Positions 21,461 through 32,726 of a DNA stretch of 64,000 bases are shown here, in pieces. The first letter of the stretch is position 1, and each line of letters begins with the position of its first letter. Source of the DNA: Trema orientale (lineage: Eukaryota; Streptophyta; Magnoliopsida; Rosales; Cannabaceae). The notes beneath the pieces were generated by a model. It made no database searches, had not been told where the DNA came from, and saw only the letters and a list, made by a program, of their open reading frames with translations. Where the stretch lies: contig JXTC01000009.1 in assembly GCA_002914845.1 (NCBI GenBank), positions 813,509-877,508 of the forward strand. Reading direction: 5' to 3'. Both the position numbers and the translations under genes were made by a program.

Positions 21461-23320
21461 GACATAAAGAGAGACAATAAGTGTGTTATTCATACCTTGG
21501 GTCTTTATGTACAGTGTTGGCTCACTTTTGCTCCTCCTAAATTTTTGCTCAATGAAGTAGTTGTCGATTCTGCTATACCAGGCTCACAGAGCTTGCTTAA
21601 GCTCATACAATGCTTTCTTTAATCTGAGAACTTTGTCTTCTTGTACTTGTATCATGAACCCTTGAGGTTATTCCACATAGATTTCTTCTTCAAGATAGCC
21701 ATTAAGAAATACTGACTTGACATCTAGTTGGTAAATTTTCCACTTTTTCTGCGTAGTTAATTCAATCAATGCTATTATTGTGTCAAAACGTGTAACTAGA
21801 GCAAATGTCTCATTGTATTCGATGCCAAATTATTGTGTGCATCCTTTGGCTACAAATCTTGTCTTGTGCTTCTAAATTGAGCCATCAGAGTTAAGCTTTG
21901 TTTTGTAGACTCACATAACTCCTATGACTTTTTTATACTGTGGAAGATCTACTAGCTCCCATGTTTTATTCTTTTCAATCACTTTTATTACTTCTTCTAT
22001 AACTTTTCTCTGAACTTCTTTCTTTGTAGTTGCTTTGTAGCTTTCAGGCTCCACAATCGTCAAATTGCATGTCTGGTAAATCTCTCATAGTGATCTAGTT
22101 TTTCTTGATGTTGAGTCTGGAGACAAGTCTAAACTAGCTTGTTCTAGTGTCTCCGATTGGTTGTTATTGTTTTCTTCTTCTTATTGTGGTTGTGGCAGTG
22201 ATGGCAGACTGTAATTTTTTCTTTTAACTTGCTCAATTTCTCAATTGTAAGAAGTATCTTCGTCAAACTTTATGTCTCAATTGATGATTAGCTTCTTTGT
22301 TCTTAAGCTATAGACTCGATAACCTTTTGATTGAGTATTATAGCCTAAGAAGATGGCTTTTTCAATCTTCTCGTCTAGCTTGCTTCATTTCTCTTAAGGA
22401 ATATTAATGTAGCAGATACAACTAAAAACTCTTAAATGCTTCACCGACAGATTTTATGCACTCCATACTTCGACTGTTGTCTTATCTTGCGTGGCTTTGG
22501 TTAGACATCTGTTGAGTAGGTAAACTGTGGTACTAACTGCTTCTGCCCAAAAAGTTTTTTCTTTTTTATAAGCATAGCTCATGCTGTCTCCATTACAGTT
22601 CTATTCTTTCTTTCTAATACGCTATTTTGTTCTGGTGCATATCTAACTATGAGTTAATGCTCCATGCCTTCATCTTCACCGAACTCGTTGAATTAGTTAG
22701 ATTTATATTCTCTGTCTCGGTCGCTTCTTATCACCTTTATGTAGTGACCGCTTTGTTTCTCGACACGGGTTTTGAACTTCTTGAAAATATCGAAAACTTG
22801 TAATTTTTCACTTAAAAATAAACCCATATCATTCTGGTATAGTCGTCAATGAAGAGGATGAAGTACCTGTTTTGATTATGTGATAGAGTACGCATAGGGC
22901 TGCATACATCTGTATAGACTAGTTCGAGTGGTTCCTTAGCTCTCCATGATTTTTTTGATAGGAACAGTTGTCCGTATTATTTCCCGAACATACATCTTTT
23001 GTAGACTTTGTCGTGCTCCTTTATAGTAGGTAAATCTTTCATCATGTTCTTTTGTTTAAGTATCTCCGATATATGTAAATGGAAATGTCCGAACCTTTTA
23101 GGCCACAGCCACGACTCATCTACTTATGCCTTCATTGCCATATCTGTTGCGTACCTCTATTGGATGGGAAAGCATCTATTTTTCCGCATTTTAACTTTTG
23201 TAATTACGATGGATTTGTCTTTCTTATCATAGATTGTGCAAGAATCTCCCTTAAAATACAATGAATATCCTTTCTCAATCATTTGACCTACACTTAGTAG
23301 GTTTTGATCAATTATAGGGA

Positions 23321-23707
23321 CTAAAAGTACTTTATTGATGTATCTCTTGCCCTTTCTGTTTCAATGGCAATAGTGCCTTTTCCTGTTACCTCCCTATAGT
23401 CACCATTTCCTATTTTGATTTTTGTCTTAATTTTGTCAAGACTGTAGAAAATAGTTTTGTCCTTGGTCATGATGTTACTGCAACCACTATCCAAGTACCA
23501 TGCATCGTTTTTTCTTCTGATGCAGCTTGACAAACATAGAAGAGAATATTCTCTGAGTTTTTTTTTTTTTGGAGAAATTTGATAATTTTGTTTCAAACGA
23601 GAAGATTTCTCTAAACGACTAAATTTTTTACGATTCTGGTATTGTGTTTCTGTGTCATTTTCATAACACATTTCTAATCTTTTTTCTTGAGTCTCTAGAG
23701 AACCCAT
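23321..23707 (-). pseudogene. Copia gag C-terminus and protease remnant
   Basis: The frame includes WYLDSGCSNIMTKDK, the aspartic protease active-site block (DSG followed by C and N.MT), then IKIGNGDYREVTGKGTIAI, the typical downstream strand. A zinc knuckle is not clear. Flanking frames are broken, so no polyprotein can be made. Integrase pieces follow in the region 22000-23200, heavily interrupted. Confidence 0.8.
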
Positions 23708-23892
23708 TAATTCTGCAGCTGTTAATTTATTTATGTTTTTTGACTCTTTAATATTTATAATAATGGGATCTATTCTTTTGTGCAGGTAATTAGCATTTTA
23801 CCCACAACTGTCTTTTTTAGAATATCATCTCCATAGACTCTTAATTGATTAATTACTTTCATTTTTAAATTTTCAAACATTCTTCTCAAAGT

Positions 23893-24237
23893 TTAAACTC
23901 TAGTGGCACGTACCTTTTTATTGCCTTGAAACTCCTTCTGCAACTTATCCCATTCTGCTTTTGCACTTGTAGCTCCTATAATTTTTGGAAAATATTTGTC
24001 TGCCAAGCCCATTTGGAGAGCAAGTAGTGCTAGAGAATCTGTGTGTTGATTCTCCTTTAACTCTTTCTTTTGTGCTGCATTTAGAGTGGAAATGTCTTTA
24101 GGAATATTAAATCCCATACTAACGACATCCCATAAATATTGAGCATAAAAATAGGTCTTCATTTTAATAGACAAAAAATCATAGTTTTCACCATGGAAGA
24201 CTAGAACTGGGATTAATGAGCGGAATATGTCGACCAT
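23893..24237 (-). pseudogene. Copia gag remnant (UBN2-type)
   Basis: Frame of 114 codons starting MVDIFRSLIPVLVFHGENYDF, with a KMKTYFYAQYLWDVV stretch, LLALQMGL and AEWDKLQKEFQGNKKVRA near the end, as in plant Copia gag proteins of the UBN2 family. It ends in a stop well before a full gag length. It is the first coding segment downstream of the 5' LTR. Confidence 0.8.
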
Positions 24238-26028
24238 AATAATAGTTTAGGAAAATATTACGCCCAATATATGATCGAACGTAGCTCTGATACCACTGAT
24301 AGTTTATTGTTTTAATAATGGTACGTTGTATGAGGTTGTGTGTGTGTCTAATAGTGTAGTATGAAGAGATAAAGATAGTGTAAAGTTAAGAAATAATTGA
24401 TTTAGATATAGGAATAATGTGAAATTAGGAAATAATTGATTTCGATATAGAAAATAAATGTATGGTCTTCACGTAGGAATAAATAAGATGTGTTAGAAAA
24501 TATTTTTTCGTAGGAATATGGGAGTGGATGATTGATAGGACAAGCTTTTGTTTTATTAGGAAATAGTTTATTGATTTGTATATAGTGGAGAAAGTGGGAT
24601 GTATATTAGCAGGATGGGAGAAAATGATTGTTGTAGTATAGGTAGGAAAAAGATAGGCAACGTATAGTAGAAAGGAGAAGCTTTTATTATTGCTTCTTTA
24701 CTTAGTTTCTTGGCTTAGTACTTTTTTACACAGAGAACTACTTGTATGTATAGGTGGATAAAGTCAGCTGCTTCACCGACATTCCTAAATATGTCAATCA
24801 TTGTTCATTTTATTTATTCGTAGCTTGTCGTCATCTACTACTCTCCAAAGAATTCTTTGTAGATTCTAGTATCTTTCCATAATACTTTAATTTATAATTA
24901 GGACATAAATATCTTAGAAAATTTGTTTGAGCGCTAGACATCTCTGGGACAATCTAGAAATGAGCATCATTATTTTATCACAACCACCTCCTCCAATCCT
25001 CCTCCCGATGTGGTGGCATCGTTGTCGGAGTGACAGACCACTTCCGTTATGCCATGTTTCGCCTGTTGGCTTTGATGTGTTTCGGAGAGAGAGTTGAGGA
25101 GACAAAGATCAGAGAAATAGAAACCGTCCAGCGTCACTTGTTGCTGAGCTTAGGACACGTCAATATACTGAACTTCTGGCCCAGATTGACTAAGATTTTG
25201 CTCAAAAAGCAGTGGCAGCAGTTCTGGCAACTCCACGGGGACCAAGAAGCCCTACTAGTCCCCCTGATAAATTCACGAAGGGAGAAGCTCAAGGCGGCTT
25301 CTGACGCTGATGATTATCAATTCGCGATATGCTATGTCGATACCTTACTGGGTCTAGAGCTGCCAGAGGAGAAGAGGAAGCTGGATATATACAATGGAAA
25401 TCGTCAATTTGTGCTCCAAATTTCTCAACGCGAGCACCGATATATCGGACGTCGACAGCATTGCAGTGGATCATGGCGAATATAGTGAAATATCCGGACA
25501 TTTAAGAGAAACTTTACGAGGAGACAAAAAGGGTAGTACTGACTGGGGCCGCAGGTGGGATGAGCGAAAACGACATCATTCAAGGGGAAGATTTGCGTAA
25601 AATGCCGTGCTTGATAGCCATGATACTGGAAGGGCTAAGGCGTCACCTGCCAGGACACCTTTTGTTGGCGCACGCCGTGACAGAGGAGGATGTCGTCCTG
25701 GACGGATACTTGGTGCCCGAGGATGGCATCGTAAACTTCATGGTGGCGGAGATGGGATGGGACCCCATCCATGGTGTTCAAGATGATGCCATTTGGGGCA
25801 GGGAGGAGGATGTGTCCTGGCTATGCTCTGGCGATGCTTCATTTGGACTATTTTATAGCCAATTTGGTTTGGAAATTTGAGTGGAGGGCCGTCCATGGAG
25901 CTCATCATGAGGTTGACTTGTCAGAGAAGCAGGATATCATTACAGTAGCGATGAAGAATCCTTTGCAGGTCCATCCGTTTGTGATCCCCCAGAAATACTC
26001 ACCACTACTACGATTAATAGAACACTAA

Positions 26029-27660
26029 ATTTCAGGCCGTAATATATATCCAGCTACTTGTGTTAAATAAGGTTATAATATCCTATCAACCCTGCTCGGA
26101 TTAACTATTGCATTGGGTACCTTTTTTTTTCAATTAAGTACTGCAATTGAATTGTTATTCTACTTGTTAGTAAATCGTAAGCGTATACAAAAAAGATGTA
26201 TAATCTTTTCCTTAAGAAAATAAATAAAAACGATAATAAATTATGACCACACTCACTATGATTTGGTTAAAAAAAAAAAACACACTGAAATAAAACACTT
26301 TTACTAATTATGTTTTTAGCTTGTGCAAAATTATAAGTTTATATTTACATATTGCTATAAATGTATATCTACTTTCGTGTCTAAATTGATTAGAAAATTC
26401 CACACTAAATGCACAATCTAAGTTGAGAATTTTTTTTTTCTTTAACAAACAGTTAAAATCTATTAGAAATAACTTAAAACAGTCAAAATATAGATCACCA
26501 TATTTGTACACATAAAATAGAAATTACAAAGATTTTAAATATAAATGTATAATTTTACACAAGCCAAAAAATTGAATTAAAACTTCAGAAAAGCTAGCCA
26601 TACTTTCGGATTTTTTTTGGCAATTAACCCTAGTTGAAATCACTAACATTATCAATGTTTTATAAACAATATCATATCTACCTAATCTATCATCATCATT
26701 TAACGAGAAAATAAGGTAGAAAAGTCGAAAGAAAAAAAATGCTTAAATTATTTATTTTAAATACATGAATGCACGGTCCACTGAATGACATTAATATATG
26801 AGTATACATATATTAATTTATTTCAATCCAACTTTGTATGTCAACTGATTTGATACTGTGTTGCATCGTGTTAGTAGCCTACTCAAATAGTTATACCTCA
26901 TAATTTTTTTCTTTTCCTGAAGTATACAACAAAAAACTTGTAATCTGGGGCGGATCCATAAGGAGAGTACTAATGGTGACAGCACAAAAAACTTGTAATC
27001 TGGGGCGGATCCACAAGGAGAGTACTAATGGTGACAGCTGGCCCTACTGAAATGTTTTTCTTTTTCTTCCCCCCTATATTTATTTATAATATACCATATG
27101 CAATATCTGTTATTATAATGAAAAAAGGCTTAATTGGCACTATCAGTCCCCAATTTTTGGTGTTTATGCATATTAGTCCCATCTTTCTTTTGTTCTTTTT
27201 TCTTTTTTCCTTTTTTTTTGGCATTTAAATGCCCACATTTAATTTAATAGCAATTAGGTCATTTTCACCTTCTTCTCGTTTCCGTTAACTTATTAGACGT
27301 GGTAGCAAGGTTATCACATATTGATTTGAAATCCTCCAAAGACATGATCTTTTCTTGTAGTTCACGAGCATTTTTTTTTTTTTTTATTCATCCGATAGAA
27401 GTACGGTAGCCACAACGGGGGCTACCTCCTAGAGCGAAAAGAGTAAATCAATAAATACATAAATAAGAGATTCAACATTGTACATTTTTGTTGCTCACTT
27501 TTTCTTCAATTGAACATTTTCTTTTCCTGCAACGTTTTTTTTAGGACTTAAAAACGTGAGAAAATATGCTATATCTTTTCCTGGATCCCCAGTTTTCCTT
27601 TTTTTTTTTTTTTTAATTATTCCTTTCAATTTCTTATTCACCACAAACTATGGGATATTC
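26029..27660. other. Spacer between the P450 pseudogene and HPPD
   Basis: AT-rich, no gene recognised. A direct 54-bp repeat lies at about 26931-27038. A half MITE-like stretch near 27128-27180 (TTAATTGGCACTATCAGTCC) resembles the ends of other inverted-repeat elements here but has no partner. The 66- and 67-codon frames are low-complexity. Confidence 0.4.
26931..27038. repeat. Tandem pair of 54-bp units
   Basis: The unit, with landmarks CTTGTAATCTGGGGCGGATCC and AGTACTAATGGTGACAGC, occurs twice head to tail with one visible substitution (CATAAGG against CACAAGG). Too few copies for a satellite. Confidence 0.85.
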
Positions 27661-27680
27661 AGATAAAAATGATCCTATTC

Positions 27681-29783
27681 TCATGCCGCAGTGGATTTCT
27701 CGACAACTTTTTTGGCTTCAAGTGTCTTCTCATATTCTTCAATGGATTTAAAGAGCTCCGAGACATTACCCTTTCCAAAACCTCCACATCCACCCTTCTG
27801 GTACTTCCCTTCATCAGTCTTTGTTATGCACCCTACTCTCTGAATTATCTCGATAAATATGGTTGGTCTGCGCATTCGATTAGAGTTTCGATTAGGCTGA
27901 TATAATAATATAGGAATTTACAGCTTTCAGAGAATGATTTTCAGGTGACAAATTTTACACCACCAACGTACCGTAATAAACATAACTTTGCAACAAAATA
28001 TTGAAGCAAAACCAACCTAACTTTGTGTTATTACTTATTTCCCTTTATCAAAATTAACTGCTAACATCTCGGGCCCATTAGCAGATGCTCAACATAGTGG
28101 TTGAGTTAATTTGGTGTAATAACAAAGGGAAAAAAAAAAAAAAAGGTAATAAAGGCACTGGATCTAAAAACTGCATAGACCATGCCGAGTGACTCGGATT
28201 TGTTTACATGGCTTAAACTGAAAGAAACAGAGTTACATGACCAACCCTCAATTATGCAAATGAAACAAATTCTAACCAGAATCAAGATAAATCTTTACTT
28301 TGTAGTTGTTAAAAAAATGACACGAACTAGTATGGAACTCTTTTTTTGGGGGGGAACAAAAATTATTAACTCAGAGCAGAATATAAAACAAAAACAAAAT
28401 CACTAAGCAAATTAATATAATTAAGTCTCGTTACAAAATCGTATACAAATAAAGTACTTTCATGCAAATGGGAAGCAAAAGTTAACAGTAACTTTAAGTT
28501 TAATCATTCCCCAGGACAAAAAAAAATAAAAAAATAAAAAAATAAAAAAAATTCCTTTTAAGTGTAATAAACTTACATATTCATTATCTTTTTCTTCAAA
28601 CAAATAAATAAACAAGTAATCAGGATTACCTATCTCCCAGAGGCTTGGTGAAAATCTGGAGCAGAGTACCCTCATCATCTTTGTCCACCAAAACCCCAAG
28701 CTCCTCACACTCCTTCAACTGAGCCTCCGTCAGGACATCCCGAGCCCACTTCTCGATGTTCTTATAGTAAGTCGGCGGCGGAGAAGGCACGAACTCGAAC
28801 CCCCCGAGCCCACTCCTGCTCCTCATCCCCCGCAAAGTCTCGAAAATGTTCTCACTCGACAGAGCCAAGTGCTGAACGCCAGGCCCTTCGTTGTGCTCCA
28901 AGTAAGTCTGGATCTGACTCCTCCTCTTCGTCCCGAACACCGGCTCGTTCATGCCGATCAGAACAGTCTCGTCGTTGTTCGCAAGAATGGCCGAGTTGAG
29001 CCCGCTCTCACTTGTCCCGACTTCCTCCGCCGTGAACTCGGCGAACTCGTGGAAGCCCGTGAAGCCTTTCACGTACGACACGGCCTGGCCCAAGCGGGCC
29101 ACGTTGCCCGCCACGTGGTCAAGCCTCCGGATCCCCAAGTCCAAGTCGTTCGGTTCGGTACTTGTCACGGGCTCGAATCCAGGTAAGAAGAACCATGAAC
29201 TCGGGTCAGGGTTCGGGTCTGGTTTGTAGCTGACGTAGCGTAGAACTACGTCGCCGTAGAGGGTGACTTCGGAGAGGACGACGCGGTCTTCGAGGGTGAG
29301 GGGAGGAGAGAAGGGTTTGGCGCCGTGGGCGACGCTGGTGGCGAAGGCGAGCTCGGCGTCGTCGACCTCGACGGCGATGGCGCGGACTCCGAGGCCGTGG
29401 GCTGAGAAGAAGGAGAGGAAGGTGGAGTGGTCGAAGGTGGGTATCGCGGCTGAGGAGGAGGGTGAGTCGGCGGTGGCGCCGGCGGCGGCAATGGAGGGAG
29501 AGTAGGGGGCGGTGAAGATGAAGCGGAGGTCGCCGGAGCGGAGGAGGTAGGAGGCGTGGGAGAGGTTCCCGGTGGAGAGGTCGGACTTGGCGACGAGAGG
29601 CATGCCCAGCCCCCAGGAGAAGCGGCGAGCCGTGTTGGTGGCGTCGCCACACCAGAACTCCACGTGGTGGAAGCGCCTCACTCCGAACCGGTCCGACCGC
29701 GGGTTCGTACGGACGAACTTGGAGAAGCCGACTAGCTTGAAGCCCGCGGCCGTTGCGTTTGCGTTGTCGTTTTGGTTGGCCAT
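27681..29783 (-). CDS. HPD: 4-hydroxyphenylpyruvate dioxygenase (HPPD), two exons
   Basis: HPPD is a non-haem Fe(II) dioxygenase that turns 4-hydroxyphenylpyruvate into homogentisate, the head group for plastoquinone and tocopherols and an intermediate of tyrosine breakdown. Exon 1 is 29783-28630 and exon 2 is 27867-27681, with GT-AG borders splitting one Arg codon. The product is 446 residues, close to Arabidopsis HPPD (445). The two vicinal-oxygen-chelate domains are visible. Expected metal ligands are His223 (RRLDHVAGN), His305 (GVQHLALSS) and Glu391 (IFIEIIQR, in exon 2). The C-terminus has the expected GGCGGFGKGN lid. Exon 1 is much GC-richer than its surroundings and has long antisense open frames, which I treat as shadows. 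Start chosen at MANQNDNANA, the only Met ahead of GFKLVGFSKFVR. Fully intact. Confidence 0.97.
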
Positions 29784-30300
29784 TGTCGTTTCTCGGGCCT
29801 TACTGCAGTTTCAGTAGTGGCAAGAAATGCTCAGTGCGCGTGGATGATCGAAGGAGGTGAAGTGAAGCTGACGTGGCGGATTTATCACACTGATCGAAGA
29901 GAGATCAAACGTTTGGTTTGGTTTGGTTTGGGCAATGGATTCTTTTAGTTTAGCACATGATGATGATCATTCCTTTCCTCCTCTTACTGCTTCGCTTTCC
30001 TCTAATAAGACAAAAGATGCATAGAATAACATCATTTCACGAAACTTTTGTCTACCCTCTCTCTTAACACTCTTTTTCTTTTCAGCAGCATTTTAATGAT
30101 AAATTTTAGTTAAATGGCACTGAAAAGACACTCCATGTGTGCTGGCCAGCAGGGTGAATTATGTCAAATAAGGTACGATTTAGAGTACCTTATTTAGAAT
30201 GCCTTTACTGCTTGTACGTAACAGATAAATTGAGGGGGCATTATTTAGCCAAAAAAACAACTGCCTCCGATAGATCCAAGCTAGATGTCTAGATGAAGGA
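29784..30300 (-). promoter_or_regulatory. HPPD upstream region
   Basis: Sequence just before the HPPD start. It includes GCTGACGTGGC at about 29869 (ACGT core, bZIP-type), a run of four GTTTG units near 29910-29930, and CTTTTCAGCAGCA and CATGTGTGCT words further up. Many of these recur in the relic at 32205-32726, including GCTGACGTG, which may only reflect shared descent. Transcription start not determined. Confidence 0.5.
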
Positions 30301-31065
30301 TAGGGCTGGTAATACTTGATATGATGCAATAATACGACTTAATAATGCGACCCGAAATTCGTATAAAATTAACGAATTTGAGTTTAGTTTAATCATATTC
30401 GTGTCGTATTTGAATTGGAGATATTGACTCATTTAATTAATGTGTCGTATTCGGATTGAACCCGCCAATATGAAAACGACATATTTAATAAATATGTTAC
30501 ACGGATCGTATCGTGTCAACCCGTTAATAAGTAGATCGTATTCGTGTCATAATTTATGACTCGTTTAATTAAATATATTAAAGATAAATTTAGGTGGATG
30601 ACCAATATTTTAAATTTGATTAAGTTGATGTCTACTTTTTAAATTTTATAGCTAAATATCTAGGTATATATATTCTTACAATTAATAGACTTATTTATCT
30701 ATCAATTTTAGTTACTGTACTGAAATGTACTGGATATATAATTTTTTTATACTTAGTATATAAACATATAGCTATAATATTTAATAAAAGAATATTTACT
30801 TAAATTAGGCCCAAAATTTGGTTATATTTCTATAAGGCTCTTTATTAAACGAATCGTTTTCGGGTCATAGGTCGCGGGTCACAGGTCACATATCACGGCA
30901 CAGATCATGTCGCATCTATCTATTTATAAACGGGTCGTGTTCGTGTCATAATTTTTGACTCATTTATTAAACTGATCATATTTAAATTGAGTGTTTACCT
31001 GTTATACATATACATTGATACGACACGATATGAATACGACCCGTGGACATATATTGCCAGCCCTA
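30301..31065. mobile_element. hAT-type non-autonomous element, 765 bp, with a nested insertion
   Basis: Ends are inverted: TAGGGCTGGTAATA at left and, reversed, TAGGGCTGGCAATA at right. A perfect 8-bp duplication ATGAAGGA flanks it at 30293-30300 and 31066-31073, the length used by hAT transposases. The interior is full of CGTGTCGTATT/ACGACCCG-like words. Repeat R1 copy 2 is nested inside. No transposase is encoded. Confidence 0.88.
30574..30843. repeat. Dispersed repeat R1, copy 2, nested in the hAT element
   Basis: Similar to 1210-1499 across its length. It interrupts the hAT element within TTTAATTAAA; the right junction reads TTTATTAAA, so a 6-bp exact (ATTAAA) or 9-bp imperfect duplication flanks it. 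This nested site sets the limits of the R1 element at about 270 bp. Inserted after the hAT element. Confidence 0.65.
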
Positions 31066-31073
31066 ATGAAGGA

Positions 31074-32204
31074 GGAGTCTTGTTTTAGAATGGATTTTTT
31101 GAAAATAAAAGATATTACCCGGAAGTTTTAAAAATCTAAGTTTGTTTTTAAAAATACCGAATGCAAGGCGAGGTCTCTCTTATAAAAATACGGGATTAGT
31201 TAGGGCGTCTCTCTTTCTCGTAAAAATAAGCGCTTGGTCGTTGGAATTAAGCCCGATATGTGTCTGAAAAAAAGAAATAATAATAAATAAATAAATGAGA
31301 AATGAAAGCATGTCCGGCGTCACACCTGACCACTTACACTTTTAAATATTTTTTACTTAATTAGTGCTCTCTTTTTAAGTAATTATCTATATTGCTTTCT
31401 TTTAACCCTTTGTTTTCTTTTTTTTTGCCCAATTTAGAACTTTATCACTTAATTTATTTTATTTTTTTGAGTATAATTTTGCACTGGGGGTTATATTTAC
31501 ATCCAACTAGCATAAAGATATCCCTTAATTGAAACTAATTCCGTTAAAAAATTAAATAAAGTATTTGTACTATAAACACTCTTATCATTCCTAAAATAAG
31601 TCTCACATTGTGTACCCCATTAATTTTGTTAACTTATCCATTTTAAAACCCATCATGACACTCCATCTACAAATAAAACAACTAAATAGGAAAAAGAAAA
31701 ATATCAAACTCTATACTAAATAGAAAAAAACAATTATCAACGAATATTTCTCTTGATATAATATCTAAATTAGTTTAATAGTCTATCATACTTTTTTTAG
31801 AATATAAATAGTCTATCATTCTTAGATTTACATAGTTGGTGCTGCAAAAACTTTTCTTTTCTTTAAATGAAAAATGGACCGCTTTTCACGTTGGAAAACA
31901 ATTTTTCTTTTTTAAATGCTTGAGCCGAATATTGTAAACACGACTTATTGTTTAATAATATATATGTTTTAAAACACACAATTGCCTTAGTTGTATTACG
32001 TTGCTCTATGTTTCTTTTTCAAGAATTAGTGTTGTTGATCCATATCCACTATGCATATATAATTGATGTTTTCGTATTTGTTATTTAGTTACTGTTACAA
32101 TTTAAAGTATCACCAGAAAAACATAGAGAAAGGGACTTGAAGAGAAATTTTCGACCGGAATTTAGTAATTGATTGTGAAGAGTCGGAGAAAATATCTTGC
32201 AAAG
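31074..32204. other. Spacer, nothing identified
   Basis: No gene. Short GC-richer words near 31130-31230 look repeat-like but have no partner in the window. No RNA gene seen. Confidence 0.4.
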
Positions 32205-32726
32205 GGAAGTCCTCGGCCCTTCCATTTACGTTGTCGTTTTGGTTTCCCAATTGTCGTTTGTCAGTCTTTTCGGGGTTTATGCTCGGTGTCGGTGCGTGGA
32301 CAATAAAACGATGATTTGAAGGAGCGGACCTCTTTTCGACTCTTTATTGTATGCGGCTGACGTGTTCGATTTCTTTATTACACCGATGGAGGAGATCAAA
32401 CAGTTGGTTTGGTGTTCTTTTTAGCATATGCTCACTCATCCATCCTTTTACAGCGAAGCTTCCTCCAAGAAGACAAAAGGTGCATATATTATTTCACCAA
32501 TAATTTGTTTTTTTTTTTATTATTATTATTATTATGCTGGAGCACCAATAATTTGTTTCGGTAAAGCTTTAACGCTCCTGTGCTTTTCAGCAGCAAATGA
32601 TAAATGAGATAACTGGTGAAAAGAGACATATCATGTGTGCTCGCAAGTTAATGTCAATATGGTATGATGTTGAGTCTCTTTACTGCTTGCAACAAATAAA
32701 TGAAGGGGTTTTTATTAGGCAAAAAG
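32205..32726 (-). pseudogene. Relic of a second HPPD promoter and start region
   Basis: Aligns by eye with the HPPD start and upstream region (about 29740-30250) in the same orientation. Shared words: CGTTGTCGTTTTGGTT across the start, GCTGACGTG, GAGATCAAAC.GTTGGTTTGG, AAGACAAAAG.TGCATA, CTTTTCAGCAGCA and CATGTGTGCT. The start codon is lost by a one-base insertion (CAT to CAAT on the plus strand). Coding homology fades after about the first 15 codons, and nothing of exon 1 beyond that is seen. The alignment seems to resume at 35347 after an insertion. Confidence 0.75.

Larger units (their letters stand above)
19859..24980 (-). mobile_element. Copia LTR retrotransposon, full length but inactive
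   Basis: LTRs are 19859-20539 (3' LTR in element sense) and 24297-24980 (5' LTR). They share their ends (TGATAGTTTATTG in the better copy, TTATTTTATCA) and differ at roughly one base in ten over the first 250 bp by eye. The 5-bp target duplication CAACC at 19854-19858 and 24981-24985 is perfect. Reading the minus strand, a TGGTATCAGAGCTACG primer-binding site follows the 5' LTR, and a purine run AAGGAGGAG precedes the 3' LTR. The interior is gag, protease, integrase, reverse transcriptase, RNase H, which is Copia order. Stops and frameshifts occur throughout. Confidence 0.93.
19372..26028 (+). pseudogene. Cytochrome P450 (CYP89A-like) pseudogene, split by a Copia element
   Basis: Two blocks, 19372-19858 and 24986-26028, together resemble a CYP89A P450. 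Block 1 begins with a membrane anchor (MASWLFLILISVCVGFLL), then LEIEPILCDLHANYGPI, ALIQNGAIFAD and RCLLRHNLTSEIF. Block 2 holds DHFRYAMFRLLALMCFGE, NILNFWPR, DTLLGLELPEEKRKL, the K-helix [18 protein letters not shown] and the haem loop [10 protein letters not shown]. Removing the Copia element and one target copy rejoins the frame (Asn-His-Leu-Leu), so the insertion fell in coding sequence. Other damage: a frameshift near 25390, a stop at about 25503 where the family has EKLYEE, and loss of the PERF region between GWDP and the haem loop with another frame change. No functional enzyme is possible. Confidence 0.88.

Noticed and set aside
28869..29817. Several long open frames antisense to or out of frame with HPPD exon 1
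   Set aside because: They result from high GC and codon bias of the real exon; they show no domain and low-complexity Arg/Pro/Ser-rich translations.
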